A stretch of DNA of 64,000 nucleotides from Neomesorhizobium albiziae (GTDB taxonomy: Bacteria; Pseudomonadota; Alphaproteobacteria; Rhizobiales; Rhizobiaceae): NCBI RefSeq assembly GCF_900114255.1, contig NZ_FOSL01000010.1, positions 121,734-185,733 of the forward strand, in the 5' to 3' direction. The position numbers and the translations under genes are program-made. The notes beneath the pieces are model-generated. The model was not told the DNA's origin and made no database searches. It saw only the letters and a program-made list of their open reading frames with translations. Positions 20,465 to 28,891 of this stretch are shown piece by piece (position 1 is the first letter of the stretch; the number at the start of each line of letters is the position of its first letter).

Positions 20465-20893
20465 ATGACGACCGATGCCGACCAGACGCTGCTTTCCCTG
20501 CTGCGCGAAAACGCCCGCGCCTCGACGGCCGACCTGGCGCGCCGCCTCGGCGTCTCGCGCACCACGGTGCAGAGCCGCATCGAAAGGCTGGAAAAGCGCG
20601 GGGTGATCGCCGGCTACGGGGTTCGGCTGGCCCCCGAATACGAGCGGACGCTGATTCGCGCCCATGTGCTGGTCACCGTCACGCCGAAGCTTGCCGACAA
20701 GGTCGTCGCCAGCCTGAAAGCCATGCAGGCGGTGCGCACAGTGCACTCCGTCAGCGGCAATTTCGACATGATCGTCGTCGTCGAATCGCCGTCGATCGGC
20801 GACCTCGACAGCCTGATCGATCAGATCGGCGTGCTCGACGGCGTCGAACGCACGCTGTCCTCGATCATCCTCTCAACCCGCATCGACAGGTAG
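20465..20893 (+). CDS. Lrp/AsnC family transcriptional regulator
   Basis: 142-residue regulator. The N-terminal winged helix-turn-helix reads LLSLLRENARASTADLARRL then GVSRTTVQSRIERLEKRGVI, and the C-terminal RAM ligand-binding domain follows from about residue 65 (HVLVTVTPKLADKVV, HSVSGNFDMIVVVE). Members form octamers that respond to amino acids. The ATG at 20465 is preferred over the in-frame upstream start. Its divergent neighbour is an amino-acid dehydrogenase-like gene, the likely target. Confidence 0.93.
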   Translation: MTTDADQTLLSLLRENARASTADLARRLGVSRTTVQSRIERLEKRGVIAGYGVRLAPEYERTLIRAHVLVTVTPKLADKVVASLKAMQAVRTVHSVSGNFDMIVVVESPSIGDLDSLIDQIGVLDGVERTLSSIILSTRIDR

Positions 20894-20913
20894 ACGACGT
20901 TGCGGCCTCGTCT

Positions 20914-20955
20914 CCCTCCCCTCAATGGGGAGGGTGGCCCGCAGGGCCGGGTGGG
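20914..20955. repeat. Dispersed palindromic repeat, CCCTCCCC hairpin
   Basis: CCCTCCCC (20914-20921), TCAAT, GGGGAGGG (20927-20934), then GGCCCGCAGGGCC, a second small hairpin. It lies between the convergent Lrp regulator and DUF982 genes and belongs to the same broad class as the hairpins at 7158 and 36213. Confidence 0.6.
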
Positions 20956-20971
20956 GTGATCCTGATGTTGC

Positions 20972-21223
20972 TCATTCGTCGACGATGACGCCGGCGTGTG
21001 CGGCCAGCGCTGCGAAGGCTTCGCGAGCCTGCTGTGGCGTCGCGGTGCCGGCGATCGCCGCCTCCACCACCTCGCGGGCCGACTGGTAGAACGGTCCACG
21101 CCGGGCATGCGGCCAGTCGATCAGCACTTCGCAGGCGCCTTCAACGCTCTTGACCGTACGCAGCGTCTTGTCGCCGCCGACCTGCAGCTTGACCGGGCTG
21201 TCGAAACTCTTGCGATCCGTCAT
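20972..21223 (-). CDS. DUF982 family small protein
   Basis: 83 residues of the DUF982 family, small proteins found almost only in Rhizobiales. The characteristic segments are VKLQVGGDKTLRTVKSVEGACEVLIDW with the conserved Trp, followed by GPFYQSAREVVEAAI. A strong GGGAGGAAA ribosome site precedes the ATG at 21223. It sits 12 nt downstream of a second DUF982 gene and is probably co-transcribed with it. Function is unknown. Confidence 0.78.
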   Translation of the reverse strand: MTDRKSFDSPVKLQVGGDKTLRTVKSVEGACEVLIDWPHARRGPFYQSAREVVEAAIAGTATPQQAREAFAALAAHAGVIVDE

Positions 21224-21235
21224 GGTTTCCTCCCG

Positions 21236-21496
21236 TCAGCGATGGGGTTGGTGCTCTTCGAGGATGCCGGCTTCGCGCGCCGCCTCCTTGAAGGCTTTCT
21301 CGGCGTCTATGGCGGAGCGGTGGCCGTCGATCACCTTGAGACAGGCGTCGAGCGCGTCGCGATGGCGCGGGCCGCGATCCGCCGGCCAGCAATACATCAG
21401 GCAATCGAGAGCTTCGTGCGTGTCGGTAACAGTGCGGGTCTGCCCGAACTCCTTGAAGCGGACATGGATCGCATGGGAAAACCGCTTGTTGTCCAT
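21236..21496 (-). CDS. DUF982 family small protein, paralogue
   Basis: 86 residues. The pattern parallels that of the downstream gene: an N-terminal strand ending FGQTRTVTDTHEALDCLMYC, then W..D.GPRHRDALDACLKVIDG. The Trp-x-x-D-x-GP core aligns with W-P-H-A-R-R-GP in the neighbour. The tandem arrangement suggests duplication followed by divergence. Function is unknown. Confidence 0.72.
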   Translation of the reverse strand: MDNKRFSHAIHVRFKEFGQTRTVTDTHEALDCLMYCWPADRGPRHRDALDACLKVIDGHRSAIDAEKAFKEAAREAGILEEHQPHR

Positions 21497-21676
21497 TCCC
21501 CATGAACGCGCCGGAAGTTTCGCAGTTCCGTCCCGGCAGGTCGTTCCTCCGCTTTTCCTTCGTTCGAAGAATTTAATTCAAATTTTACCGTGTTCGAGCC
21601 TTGCGCTTGCGTCATTGCTGCAATGCGGGAACCATTACCGCGCGGGTGTGTTGGATTGCTACGACAGGATTGGAAA

Positions 21677-21871
21677 ATGTCCCGCAGCAACGGCAACAAG
21701 TCTCAGACGCTACCGGCAAGCATTCGGCGCCAGATCCGCACCGAAGCCAATGCACGCTATCTGCGTTCCATGCCGGCGTTTCGTGTGGACGCTGAACTGC
21801 CAGCGGACCTGCGCAAGATACTCACCGACATGGAGCGTGCCGAGACGATCGCGGCGAAGCGCGAGCGCTGA
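21677..21871 (+). CDS. Small conserved-looking hypothetical protein
   Basis: 64-residue, highly charged protein, probably two or three helices: LPASIRRQIRTEANARYL, then LPADLRKILTDMERAE. The start at 21677 is preferred over an upstream ATG because the upstream codons look non-coding; AGGAT lies in the ribosome-site position. No membrane segment or Cys motif is present. A faint resemblance to NepR-type anti-sigma peptides was considered but is too weak to name. The 235 nt that follow hold no gene. Confidence 0.5.
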   Translation: MSRSNGNKSQTLPASIRRQIRTEANARYLRSMPAFRVDAELPADLRKILTDMERAETIAAKRER

Positions 21872-22106
21872 TTGCCGGGCCTCTGGCTCCAACTCATCCT
21901 TGAGACAAAAAACGCGTGTGAACACGTCGATCCGAGCGCCAAAACAGCGGTAATTGCAGTCGCGGCAGGAAGCTGTGAACCCATTTCGCGGCGCGACGGT
22001 CGCGCAAACTGCACAAGCAATTGAAATTATTGTAATATTCTAAATTCGCATTCGAGGCGGAGATAAACTTCATCCACCTCCGGACATTATCGCGCTGGGA
22101 AGAGTG

Positions 22107-22640
22107 TTATTCTCGAACGCGCCGCCACGAATATTTCGGGCCTTTTTCTGCCGGTTTGCTGGTCGGCTGGTAATAGAGCGGGATACCGCCGGTATCGCCG
22201 GCCTCCAGGCGTTTGATCAGCACCGGGTGCGAGACTTCGAACTCGTCGAAACCAAGCCGAATCATGTGCGGCAGCTGGTCGATCAGCACCTGGCCGGTGG
22301 CGCGCACGGTGCTCTCGAAACCATGCCGGCTGCGCAGCAGTTCCGCCTTGGAGAAGGAGCGGCCGTCGTTGAAGGCCGGGAATGCCAGCGCCACCAGCGA
22401 CAGCTGGTCGAGCAGCGGCACGATCTTTTCCAGCTGGTCACCCGGCAAAAGCAGCACGCCCAGCCGTTCCCTCGCCGAAATCCTCACCTCGGCATCGAGG
22501 TCAAGAAAGACCTGCAAAGGCAGGATGAAGCGGCCGTTCGCAGCCAGCGCTTCGGCGTTTTCGGCATGTTGCCATTCGTCTTCGCGAAAGCCCTGCGGCG
22601 TCCACAGGCGGGGCGCCGCCTGCTCGGTCTGTTCGGTCAT
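22107..22640 (-). CDS. DUF934 family protein of the sulfate-assimilation operon
   Basis: 177 residues of the DUF934 family, almost always encoded with cysI and cysH in proteobacteria. Typical segments are VLLLPGDQLEKIVPLLDQL, LVALAFPAFNDGRSFS, ARLLR-like AELLRSRHGF and GQVLIDQLPHMIRLGFDEF. Function is unproven; the conserved position suggests an accessory to sulfite reductase. It is the last gene of the leftward cys operon, 9 nt after cysH. Confidence 0.88.
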   Translation of the reverse strand: MTEQTEQAAPRLWTPQGFREDEWQHAENAEALAANGRFILPLQVFLDLDAEVRISARERLGVLLLPGDQLEKIVPLLDQLSLVALAFPAFNDGRSFSKAELLRSRHGFESTVRATGQVLIDQLPHMIRLGFDEFEVSHPVLIKRLEAGDTGGIPLYYQPTSKPAEKGPKYSWRRVRE

Positions 22641-22649
22641 TCCTGGTTC

Positions 22650-23387
22650 CTAGTGAGAGGCGTTGGCCAGCGACTTGTCGAGTTCCGGCAAGTGAATACC
22701 ACATTCGGTCTTCGCCTGTCCCGCCCAGCGGCCGCTGCGCGCATCCTCGCCCGGCTTTACTGCCTGCGTGCACGGGAAGCAGCCGATCGACAGATAGCCA
22801 TAGGCGACCAGCGGATTCTCCCGCAGGTCGTGGGCGCGCATGTAGTCTGCGAGATCGGAGGTGGTCCAGCGCGCCAGCGGGTTGATGCGCGCGCGCGGAC
22901 CGACGGCCTCGAAAACCGGAAGGGCAGCGCGGGTCGCTGCCTGGAAGCGCTTGCGGCCGGTGAACCAGGCGCGGAACGGCTCGACGCCGCGCGCCATCGG
23001 CTCGACCTTGCGGATGGCGCAGCAGGCGTCGGTGTCGCGTTGATGCAGCGTGCCGTCGGGATCGTCGCGGTTGAGGGCTGCCTCCAGCGGCGTAATGATC
23101 CTGATGTCAGTCAGGCCGAAATCGGCGGCGAGCGCATCGCGATAATGCAGCGTCTCCTCGAAATGCTTGCCGGTGTCGAGAAAGATCACCGGCAGGTTGC
23201 GGTCGACTTCGGCGAGCATGTGCAGCAGCACAGCCGAGTCCGCGCCAAACGACGAAACCGCCGCGATCTGGCCGGGGAAATAGCGCTCCGCCGCCCGCTC
23301 GATGATTTCGACCGGCGTCAGATGGCCGTAGCGCTGATCGAGCAGCGCCGCCTGTTCGGCCATCGCCAGATCGGCGTCGGTCGCCAT
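22650..23387 (-). CDS. cysH: Assimilatory phosphoadenylyl-/adenylyl-sulfate reductase
   Basis: 245-residue enzyme reducing APS or PAPS to sulfite with thioredoxin. The PP-loop is VSSFGADSAVLLH; the catalytic Cys is in TECGIHLPE near the C-terminus. The pairs DACCAIRK and GCFPCTQ supply four Cys for a [4Fe-4S] cluster, which marks the plant/rhizobial-type enzyme that prefers APS over PAPS. The ATG at 23387 is one base after the cysI stop. The longer open frame upstream overlaps cysI and is rejected. Confidence 0.95.
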   Translation of the reverse strand: MATDADLAMAEQAALLDQRYGHLTPVEIIERAAERYFPGQIAAVSSFGADSAVLLHMLAEVDRNLPVIFLDTGKHFEETLHYRDALAADFGLTDIRIITPLEAALNRDDPDGTLHQRDTDACCAIRKVEPMARGVEPFRAWFTGRKRFQAATRAALPVFEAVGPRARINPLARWTTSDLADYMRAHDLRENPLVAYGYLSIGCFPCTQAVKPGEDARSGRWAGQAKTECGIHLPELDKSLANASH

Positions 23388-23388
23388 C

Positions 23389-25059
23389 TCAGGCCGCCTT
23401 GGCTTCGTTGCCATAAAGCGCCTCCTTGAAGGGGGCGGCGCCCAGGCGGCGATAGGCATCAAGGAATTTTTCGGACTTGTCGGTTCGGAAACGCAGATAG
23501 GTTTCCACCACCGTCTCGATGGCGTCGGTGATCTCGTCCGGGCCGAAGCCGCGGCCGATGATCTCGCCGACGGAGGTGTTTTCGTCTCCGGAGCCGCCGA
23601 GCGTCACCTGATAGAGCTCAGCGCCTTTCTTCTCGACGCCGAGGATGCCGATGTGGCCGACATGATGATGGCCGCAGGCGTTGATGCAGCCGGAAATCTT
23701 CAGCTTCAGCTCGCCTATGTCGCGCTGCCGCTCGAGCGAAGCGAAGCGGTTGGAGATGTTCTGGGCGACGCTGATGGAGCGGGCATTGGCGAGCGCGCAA
23801 TAATCGAGGCCCGGGCAGGCGATGATGTCGCTGATCAGGCCCGAATTGGCGGTCGCCAGCTCGATTTCGACCAATGCGTCATAGACCGCTTTCAGGTCGG
23901 CGCGCGCGACATGCGGCAGCACAAGGTTCTGCTCATGGGTGACCCTGAGTTCGTCGAAGGCGTATTTTTCGGTGATGTCGGCGACGGCTTCCATCTGGCT
24001 GTCGGAAGCGTCGCCCGGCGCTTCGCCGATGCCCTTCAGCGAGATCGTCACCGCCGCATAGTCCGGGTTGCGGTGCGTGACGACATTCTGGTCAAGCCAT
24101 TCCGCAAAGCTTTTCGAATCGAGCCGCGCCAGGCGCACCGCCTCGTCGCCTTCGGGGCGGGCAACCAGCGCCGGCGGCGCGAAGTAGGCTTCGATGGCGC
24201 GGATGTCGGCTTCCGGCAGCTTGAGCTCACTGTTCTTCAATTCCGCCCATTCGGCCTCGACCTGGCGCGCAAACTCCTCCGTGCCGGTCTCGTGCACCAG
24301 GATCTTGATGCGGGCCTTGTACTTGTTGTCGCGGCGGCCATGCAGATTGTACACGCGCATGATCGCGGTCGTGTATGAGAGCAGGTGCTCTTCCGGCAGG
24401 AAATCGTTGATCTTCTTGGCGATCATCGGCGTGCGGCCCTGCCCGCCGCCGACATAGACGGCGAACCCCAGTTCGCCGGTGGCGTTCTTCTTCAGGTGCA
24501 GGCCGATATCGTGGACCTGGATGGCGGCGCGGTCGCGCTCGGCGCCCGTCACCGCGATCTTGAATTTGCGCGGCAGGTACGAAAACTCCGGGTGCACTGA
24601 AGACCACTGGCGCAGTATTTCCGCATAGGGCCGCGGGTCGGCCACCTCGTCGGCGGCGGCACCCGCAAAGTGGTCCGCGGTGACGTTGCGGATGCAGTTA
24701 CCCGATGTCTGGATGGCGTGCATCTCGACAGAGGCGAGATCGGCGAGAACCGCCGGGATGTCCGACAGCGCCGGCCAGTTGTACTGGATGTTCTGGCGCG
24801 TCGTGAAATGGCCGTAGCCCTTGTCGTACTTGCGGGCGATATGGCCGAGCATCCTGAGCTGCTTCGAATTCAGCGTGCCGTAGGGAATGGCGACGCGCAG
24901 CATGTAGGCGTGAAGCTGAAGGTAGACGCCGTTCATCAGCCGCAGCGGCCGGAACTGGTCCTCGGTGATCTCGCCGGCCAGCCGGCGCTCGACCTGGTCG
25001 CTGAACTCGGCGACGCGGGCATTGACGAAATCGTGATCGAACTCATCGTAGCGGTACAT
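23389..25059 (-). CDS. cysI: Sulfite reductase hemoprotein subunit (nitrite/sulfite reductase family)
   Basis: 556-residue sirohaem enzyme performing the six-electron reduction of sulfite to sulfide. The [4Fe-4S]-sirohaem ligands are in the pair CPGLDYC and GCINACGHH near residues 430-480, and two ferredoxin-like half domains precede them (FTTRQNIQYNW, YVGGGQGRTP). No flavoprotein subunit cysJ is adjacent, so a ferredoxin is the probable donor. It is flanked by cysH and by a DUF2849 gene. Confidence 0.94.
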   Translation of the reverse strand: MYRYDEFDHDFVNARVAEFSDQVERRLAGEITEDQFRPLRLMNGVYLQLHAYMLRVAIPYGTLNSKQLRMLGHIARKYDKGYGHFTTRQNIQYNWPALSDIPAVLADLASVEMHAIQTSGNCIRNVTADHFAGAAADEVADPRPYAEILRQWSSVHPEFSYLPRKFKIAVTGAERDRAAIQVHDIGLHLKKNATGELGFAVYVGGGQGRTPMIAKKINDFLPEEHLLSYTTAIMRVYNLHGRRDNKYKARIKILVHETGTEEFARQVEAEWAELKNSELKLPEADIRAIEAYFAPPALVARPEGDEAVRLARLDSKSFAEWLDQNVVTHRNPDYAAVTISLKGIGEAPGDASDSQMEAVADITEKYAFDELRVTHEQNLVLPHVARADLKAVYDALVEIELATANSGLISDIIACPGLDYCALANARSISVAQNISNRFASLERQRDIGELKLKISGCINACGHHHVGHIGILGVEKKGAELYQVTLGGSGDENTSVGEIIGRGFGPDEITDAIETVVETYLRFRTDKSEKFLDAYRRLGAAPFKEALYGNEAKAA

Positions 25060-25095
25060 TTTGTCTACCTGCCTGAGGCGCCCTGCGCCCTGGGA

Positions 25096-25404
25096 TCATG
25101 CTATAGCAGCGGTTGTTGAACGGGCTTGTTTGCCGAGGTCGGTGCGGTTGGTCGGCCCGGCGGCGCGGATACGCTCGCGCAACCGGACCGGAATGATGGC
25201 GCCATCGACCAACTGAACATCGATCAGTTCGATATCGAGGGCGAAATTGCCGGCAAAGGCCGCCTTGCCGATGGCTTCGAGCTTTTCTTCAGCCGCCTTG
25301 TCTGCGGCGATCTCGGCGCCGACAATGGTTTCCGACCAGGCCTGCCCTGCCGAATACCAGATGGCTTCGCCGTCGATCAGGCGGTTGGCAGTCAGGACTT
25401 TCAT
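25096..25404 (-). CDS. DUF2849 family protein of the cys operon
   Basis: 102-residue DUF2849 protein, a small alphaproteobacterial family encoded between cysG and cysI. The start MKVLTANRLIDGEAIWYS is typical, with conserved Trp residues near 17 and 23. The ATG overlaps the cysG stop by four bases (ATGA), indicating coupled translation. Function is unproven; association with sulfite reductase is inferred from the gene order. Confidence 0.85.
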   Translation of the reverse strand: MKVLTANRLIDGEAIWYSAGQAWSETIVGAEIAADKAAEEKLEAIGKAAFAGNFALDIELIDVQLVDGAIIPVRLRERIRAAGPTNRTDLGKQARSTTAAIA

Positions 25405-26843
25405 GCGTCGGCTCCCTGCTTGGCGGCAACGAGACGATCATGCGCCGCCAGCGGCTCGGATTTGCCGAAATTGGCGCCGGCGACGGCGTCGCCGATGAGC
25501 GTCATGACCGGCCCGGTCAGTTCGTCGCGGCCTTCCAGCGCGGGCAGGTCTGCGATGGTGCCGTGGAACAGCCGGCGATCGCCGAGGCTAGCGTTTTCGA
25601 CCACAGCGACGGCGGTGTCGGGCGAAAGTCCGGCCTCGATCAGGCGGCTCGCGACCTCTGCCGCGACTGAGCGGCCCATATAAACGGCGACGGTGGCGCC
25701 GGAGATGGCGAGTTTGCCCCAATCGGGCAGCGTGCCGCCCTTCAGGTCGTGGCCGGTGGTGAACACCATCGAGGAGGCGACGCCGCGCAAGGTGAGCGGT
25801 AATTCGAAATCGGCGGCAGCGGCGAATGCGGCGGTGACGCCCGGCACCACCTCGTAGGAGATATCGGCATCGCGCAGCGCCTGCATTTCCTCGCCGGCGC
25901 GGCCGAAGACCAGCGGATCGCCGGACTTCAGGCGCACCACCCGCTTGCCCTCGCGGCCGAGAGACACCAGCAATTCGTTGATTTCCGCCTGGCTTTTGGA
26001 GTGGCAGCCCTTGCGCTTGCCGACCGGCAGCCGCTCGGCGTCGCGACGGCCCATTGCGACCACCGCCTCCGGCACCAGCGCGTCATGGACGATGACATCG
26101 GCCTGCATCAGAAGACGCTGCGCGCGCAGCGTCAGAAGGTCCTCGGCTCCCGGTCCGGCGCCCACCAATGCGATGTGACCTTGCGCGGCGGTTCTGCGCG
26201 CCAGCAACTCGGCAGCCGCCTCATGCGCTTCGGCGAGATGGCCAATTTCCAGCGCACGCGCCGGAGCGCCTTCGAAGAAGTCGTTCCAGAAGCGGCGGCG
26301 GGCGCTGCCCTTCGGCAGGAGCCGTTCGGCGGCATCGCGGAAGGAAGCGGCAAGCACCGCCAGACCGCCCAGCGAAGGCGCCAGCATGCGGTCGATCTTC
26401 GCGCGGATCAGCTGGGAAAGCACGGGGCCGGCGCCTTCGGTGCCGACAGCCACGCAGACCGGCGCGCGGTTGACGATGGCCGGCGTGAAGAAGTCGCACA
26501 GCTCCGGCCGGTCAACGGCGTTGACTGGGATATTTTTGGCGCGCGCGTCCGAGGAGATGCGCTTGTCGAGCGCTGCGTCGCCGCTGGCGGCAAACACCAG
26601 GACCGCGCCTTCGAGATGGTGCGGCGCGTAGGCCTCGGCGACATGCTTGGCGCCGTGGGCGGCGATCCAGGCCGCGAGCGGCGCATCCGGATCGTCGGCG
26701 ACGATCTTCAGCGCAGCACTCGACTGCGACAGCAGCCGCGCCTTGGCCAGCGCTTCGCCGCCATTGCCGACGATGACCACCAGCGCATCTTCCACCCGCA
26801 TGAAAACGGGGAAGGCGTTGAGTTTGGTTGTTTCTGGCAACAT
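25401..26843 (-). CDS. cysG: Sirohaem synthase, multifunctional
   Basis: 480-residue fusion enzyme making sirohaem for sulfite reductase. The N-terminal 160 residues are precorrin-2 dehydrogenase/sirohydrochlorin ferrochelatase (VVIVGNGGEALAKARLL). The C-terminal half is uroporphyrinogen-III C-methyltransferase with VGAGPGAEDLLTLRA, VIVHDALVPE, KSGDPLVFGRAGEE and VVPGVTAAFAAAA. It is the first gene of the leftward operon cysG-DUF2849-cysI-cysH-DUF934. GGAGA precedes the start. The 445-nt region before it holds two inverted repeats that may regulate it. Confidence 0.95.
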   Translation of the reverse strand: MLPETTKLNAFPVFMRVEDALVVIVGNGGEALAKARLLSQSSAALKIVADDPDAPLAAWIAAHGAKHVAEAYAPHHLEGAVLVFAASGDAALDKRISSDARAKNIPVNAVDRPELCDFFTPAIVNRAPVCVAVGTEGAGPVLSQLIRAKIDRMLAPSLGGLAVLAASFRDAAERLLPKGSARRRFWNDFFEGAPARALEIGHLAEAHEAAAELLARRTAAQGHIALVGAGPGAEDLLTLRAQRLLMQADVIVHDALVPEAVVAMGRRDAERLPVGKRKGCHSKSQAEINELLVSLGREGKRVVRLKSGDPLVFGRAGEEMQALRDADISYEVVPGVTAAFAAAADFELPLTLRGVASSMVFTTGHDLKGGTLPDWGKLAISGATVAVYMGRSVAAEVASRLIEAGLSPDTAVAVVENASLGDRRLFHGTIADLPALEGRDELTGPVMTLIGDAVAGANFGKSEPLAAHDRLVAAKQGADA

Positions 26844-27114
26844 GCCGGCAGTCTCCGGGAACAGACGGCATTTCTAACTTTTGGCGGGAGAAACCAGAAG
26901 GAATGTCGTAGCGCGGCCACGCGAGCGGAGCAATCGCTTTTCCGGGAAGCCGGGTAGTGGGAGAATTTTTTTCTCTATCCCCTGGCGAGAGGGCGATATC
27001 CTCGGTCCCCGGCCGAACGAAACCCTCCGGACGCCAGCAAGGGCAGCCTGATCTGGAAAGCACCAGATGACGGATTTAACGACGCGCGGCGCACCAGCAA
27101 AGGGCGTTTTTTCC
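26844..27114. other. Upstream region of the cys operon, no gene
   Basis: First part of the 445-nt gap between cysG (leftward) and the host-attachment gene (rightward). Open frames here are short and lack ribosome sites. The cys operon promoter is expected here; no clear -35/-10 pair was identified by eye. Confidence 0.4.
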
Positions 27115-27139
27115 AATTTCTACCAAATGAGTAGAATTT
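27115..27139. promoter_or_regulatory. Inverted repeat TTCTAC-N7-GTAGAA, candidate operator
   Basis: AATTTCTAC (27115-27123), N7, GTAGAATTT (27131-27139); the inner six bases of each arm are perfectly symmetric. The same core with the same 7-nt spacing occurs at 1658-1678 upstream of the Bug receptor. It lies 272 nt upstream of cysG and 150 nt upstream of the host-attachment gene, so either could be its target. Confidence 0.5.
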
Positions 27140-27170
27140 AGCCCGGTGAGACGGCTTTTCGACGCTCGAC

Positions 27171-27198
27171 GCTTTGTTCCGGACGGCCGGAACAAAGC
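27171..27198. promoter_or_regulatory. Perfect 12-bp inverted repeat, hairpin or operator
   Basis: GCTTTGTTCCGG (27171-27182), ACGG loop, CCGGAACAAAGC (27187-27198). It lies 91 nt upstream of the rightward host-attachment gene. Arms are perfect, so it could be an RNA hairpin in that gene's leader, a terminator for upstream transcription, or a protein site. No T-tract follows in either direction. Confidence 0.45.
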
Positions 27199-27288
27199 GC
27201 TTCGGCGCGGCGTTACCCCAACACCGGTCCGGACCGAAATCTGTTTTCGCAGCAGCCCGTCCGTGGCCGGCAAGCAAGGGAGTTTTTC

Positions 27289-27738
27289 ATGCCGCATATC
27301 AAGCTCGAGCACAAAATCTGGGTCCTGGTCGCCGATGGCGAAAAGGCCCTCTTCCTGAAAAACGAGGGCGACACGAAACATCCCAACCTCACCGTTTTCC
27401 GGGAAATGCAGGAAGAAAACCCGCCTACGCGCGAGCAGGGATCGGACCGTCCCGGCCGCTTCAACGACGGGCCGAGCATCCATAGAAGCGCCGTCGCGGA
27501 TACCGACTGGCATCGCGTCGCCAAGGATCGCTTCGCTGACGAGATCGCTCAACGACTCTACAAATTTGCCCATCGCGGCGATTTCGAAAAGATCATCCTG
27601 GTGGCGCCGCCGGCGGTGCTGGGCGAGATGCGCAAACAATTCCACAAGGAGGTCAGCGACCGCGTCATGGCCGAAGTGCCGAAGACGCTGACCAATCATC
27701 CGGTGCCGGAGATCGAAAAGCTGTTGATTACAGCGTAA
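27289..27738 (+). CDS. Host-attachment family protein (eRF1-like fold)
   Basis: 149-residue protein of the Host_attach family (PF10116), related to bacterial and archaeal eRF1-like domains. Named after an Agrobacterium protein linked to attachment to host cells. Visible features are the N-terminal strand KIWVLVADGEKALFL, the acidic/Arg loop with GSDRPGRF, and the central IILVAPPAVLGEMRK strand-helix, ending HPVPEIEKLL. GGGAG precedes the ATG. The molecular role is not established; it appears to be transcribed alone. Confidence 0.82.
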   Translation: MPHIKLEHKIWVLVADGEKALFLKNEGDTKHPNLTVFREMQEENPPTREQGSDRPGRFNDGPSIHRSAVADTDWHRVAKDRFADEIAQRLYKFAHRGDFEKIILVAPPAVLGEMRKQFHKEVSDRVMAEVPKTLTNHPVPEIEKLLITA

Positions 27739-27980
27739 GCAGCAACTTACGAATTCGAGCCGACTCCGCCACCAACCCGAGATGATTTTGGGACGGCCGC
27801 TTCAGGTGGCCGGCCTACAGCGCCGTTCTTCTTTCAGACACGCCGATTTTATGAAAACCTCGCGACCGGACACCCAAGATACGACAAAATTCTTTATCGT
27901 TACATGCAGCCGACGTGGTATTACCGGTGAAGCAATGGATACACCGACCGTGGCGGGGTTGGATCGCAGCGGCTGACTGC

Positions 27981-28889
27981 ATGAGTAGTTCCCGAACGCA
28001 AACCATCCTGTTCGCAGACGTCAGCGGCAGCACATGGTTGTTCGAAGCGAAAGGTGATCTCGAAGCGCGTCGCCTGATCGCCGCCGTGCTCGACGCGCTT
28101 GCTCTGATCTGTCAGCAGCACGGCGGGCGCGTCATCAAGACGATCGGCGACGAAATCATGTGCTCCCTGCCGGATGCGCTCGAGGGCGTGCTGGCGGCGT
28201 GCGACATGCAGCGCAGGATGGCGCGCGACACCGATTTCGTGCGCGACCATCTCGGCGTGCATATCGGTCTGCACCATGGCGACGCGCTGGAAGAAAACGG
28301 CGATGTCTATGGCGATGCCGTCAACACCGCAGCCCGCATGGGGGCTCTGGCCAAGCGGGAACAGATCATCGCTTCCGCCGGAAGCGTGCGTGGGCTGGGC
28401 GGCAGGGCGCCGGCGTTCCGCGGCCTTGGCCGCGTCCATGTCGACGGCAAGTTGCAGCCGATCGAGATCGTCGACGTGATCTGGCATGAAGACATGTCGG
28501 GCATGACGACGGTGCAACGCACCACGCACCTGGATTGGTCACCGAGGACGGACGGTGCGCCGGCCGGACCAAGGCTGCAGCTTTGCCATCGCGGCAAGGT
28601 AGTCACGCTTGATGGCGATTCAGGTTCGTTCATGATGGGGCGCGGCCCGATCAATTCCTTGCAGATAGAAGCCGACTGGGTCAGCCGCTCCCACGCGCTG
28701 ATCGAATTCAAGCGCGGGCATTTCGTGATTTCCGACCGCTCCACCAACGGCACCTATGTAAAGCTCGGCGAAGACGACGAACTGCACCTGCACCGCGACG
28801 AGCTGCATATGCGCAAGGCAGGCACGATCAGCCTCGGACGGGTCTCGGCCGCCAATGTCGCCGACGTGATCAGGTTCGAAATCGGCTAA
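27981..28889 (+). CDS. Class III adenylate cyclase fused to an FHA domain, soluble
   Basis: 302 residues from ATG 27981; an in-frame GTG at 27915 would add 22. Residues 1-170 are a class III nucleotidyl cyclase with metal-ligand Asp residues in LFADVSGSTWLFE and IKTIGDEIMC and the transition-state segment VYGDAVNTAARM. The C-terminal 100 residues form a forkhead-associated domain: MGRGPINSL, VSRSHALIEF and DRSTNGTYVKL, with the phosphothreonine-binding Arg, Ser and Asn all present. This implies cAMP synthesis that depends on recognition of a phosphorylated partner. There is no membrane segment. No kinase gene is adjacent. Confidence 0.88.
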   Translation: MSSSRTQTILFADVSGSTWLFEAKGDLEARRLIAAVLDALALICQQHGGRVIKTIGDEIMCSLPDALEGVLAACDMQRRMARDTDFVRDHLGVHIGLHHGDALEENGDVYGDAVNTAARMGALAKREQIIASAGSVRGLGGRAPAFRGLGRVHVDGKLQPIEIVDVIWHEDMSGMTTVQRTTHLDWSPRTDGAPAGPRLQLCHRGKVVTLDGDSGSFMMGRGPINSLQIEADWVSRSHALIEFKRGHFVISDRSTNGTYVKLGEDDELHLHRDELHMRKAGTISLGRVSAANVADVIRFEIG

Positions 28890-28891
28890 TT

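Noticed and set aside
21677..21871. NepR anti-sigma factor
   Set aside because: Two helices with LPADLRKIL are only vaguely similar; no PhyR or EcfG gene is adjacent, and the typical NepR core is missing.
22104..23429. 441-residue open frame antisense to cysH and DUF934
   Set aside because: It lies opposite two conserved genes of the cys operon and has no independent support.
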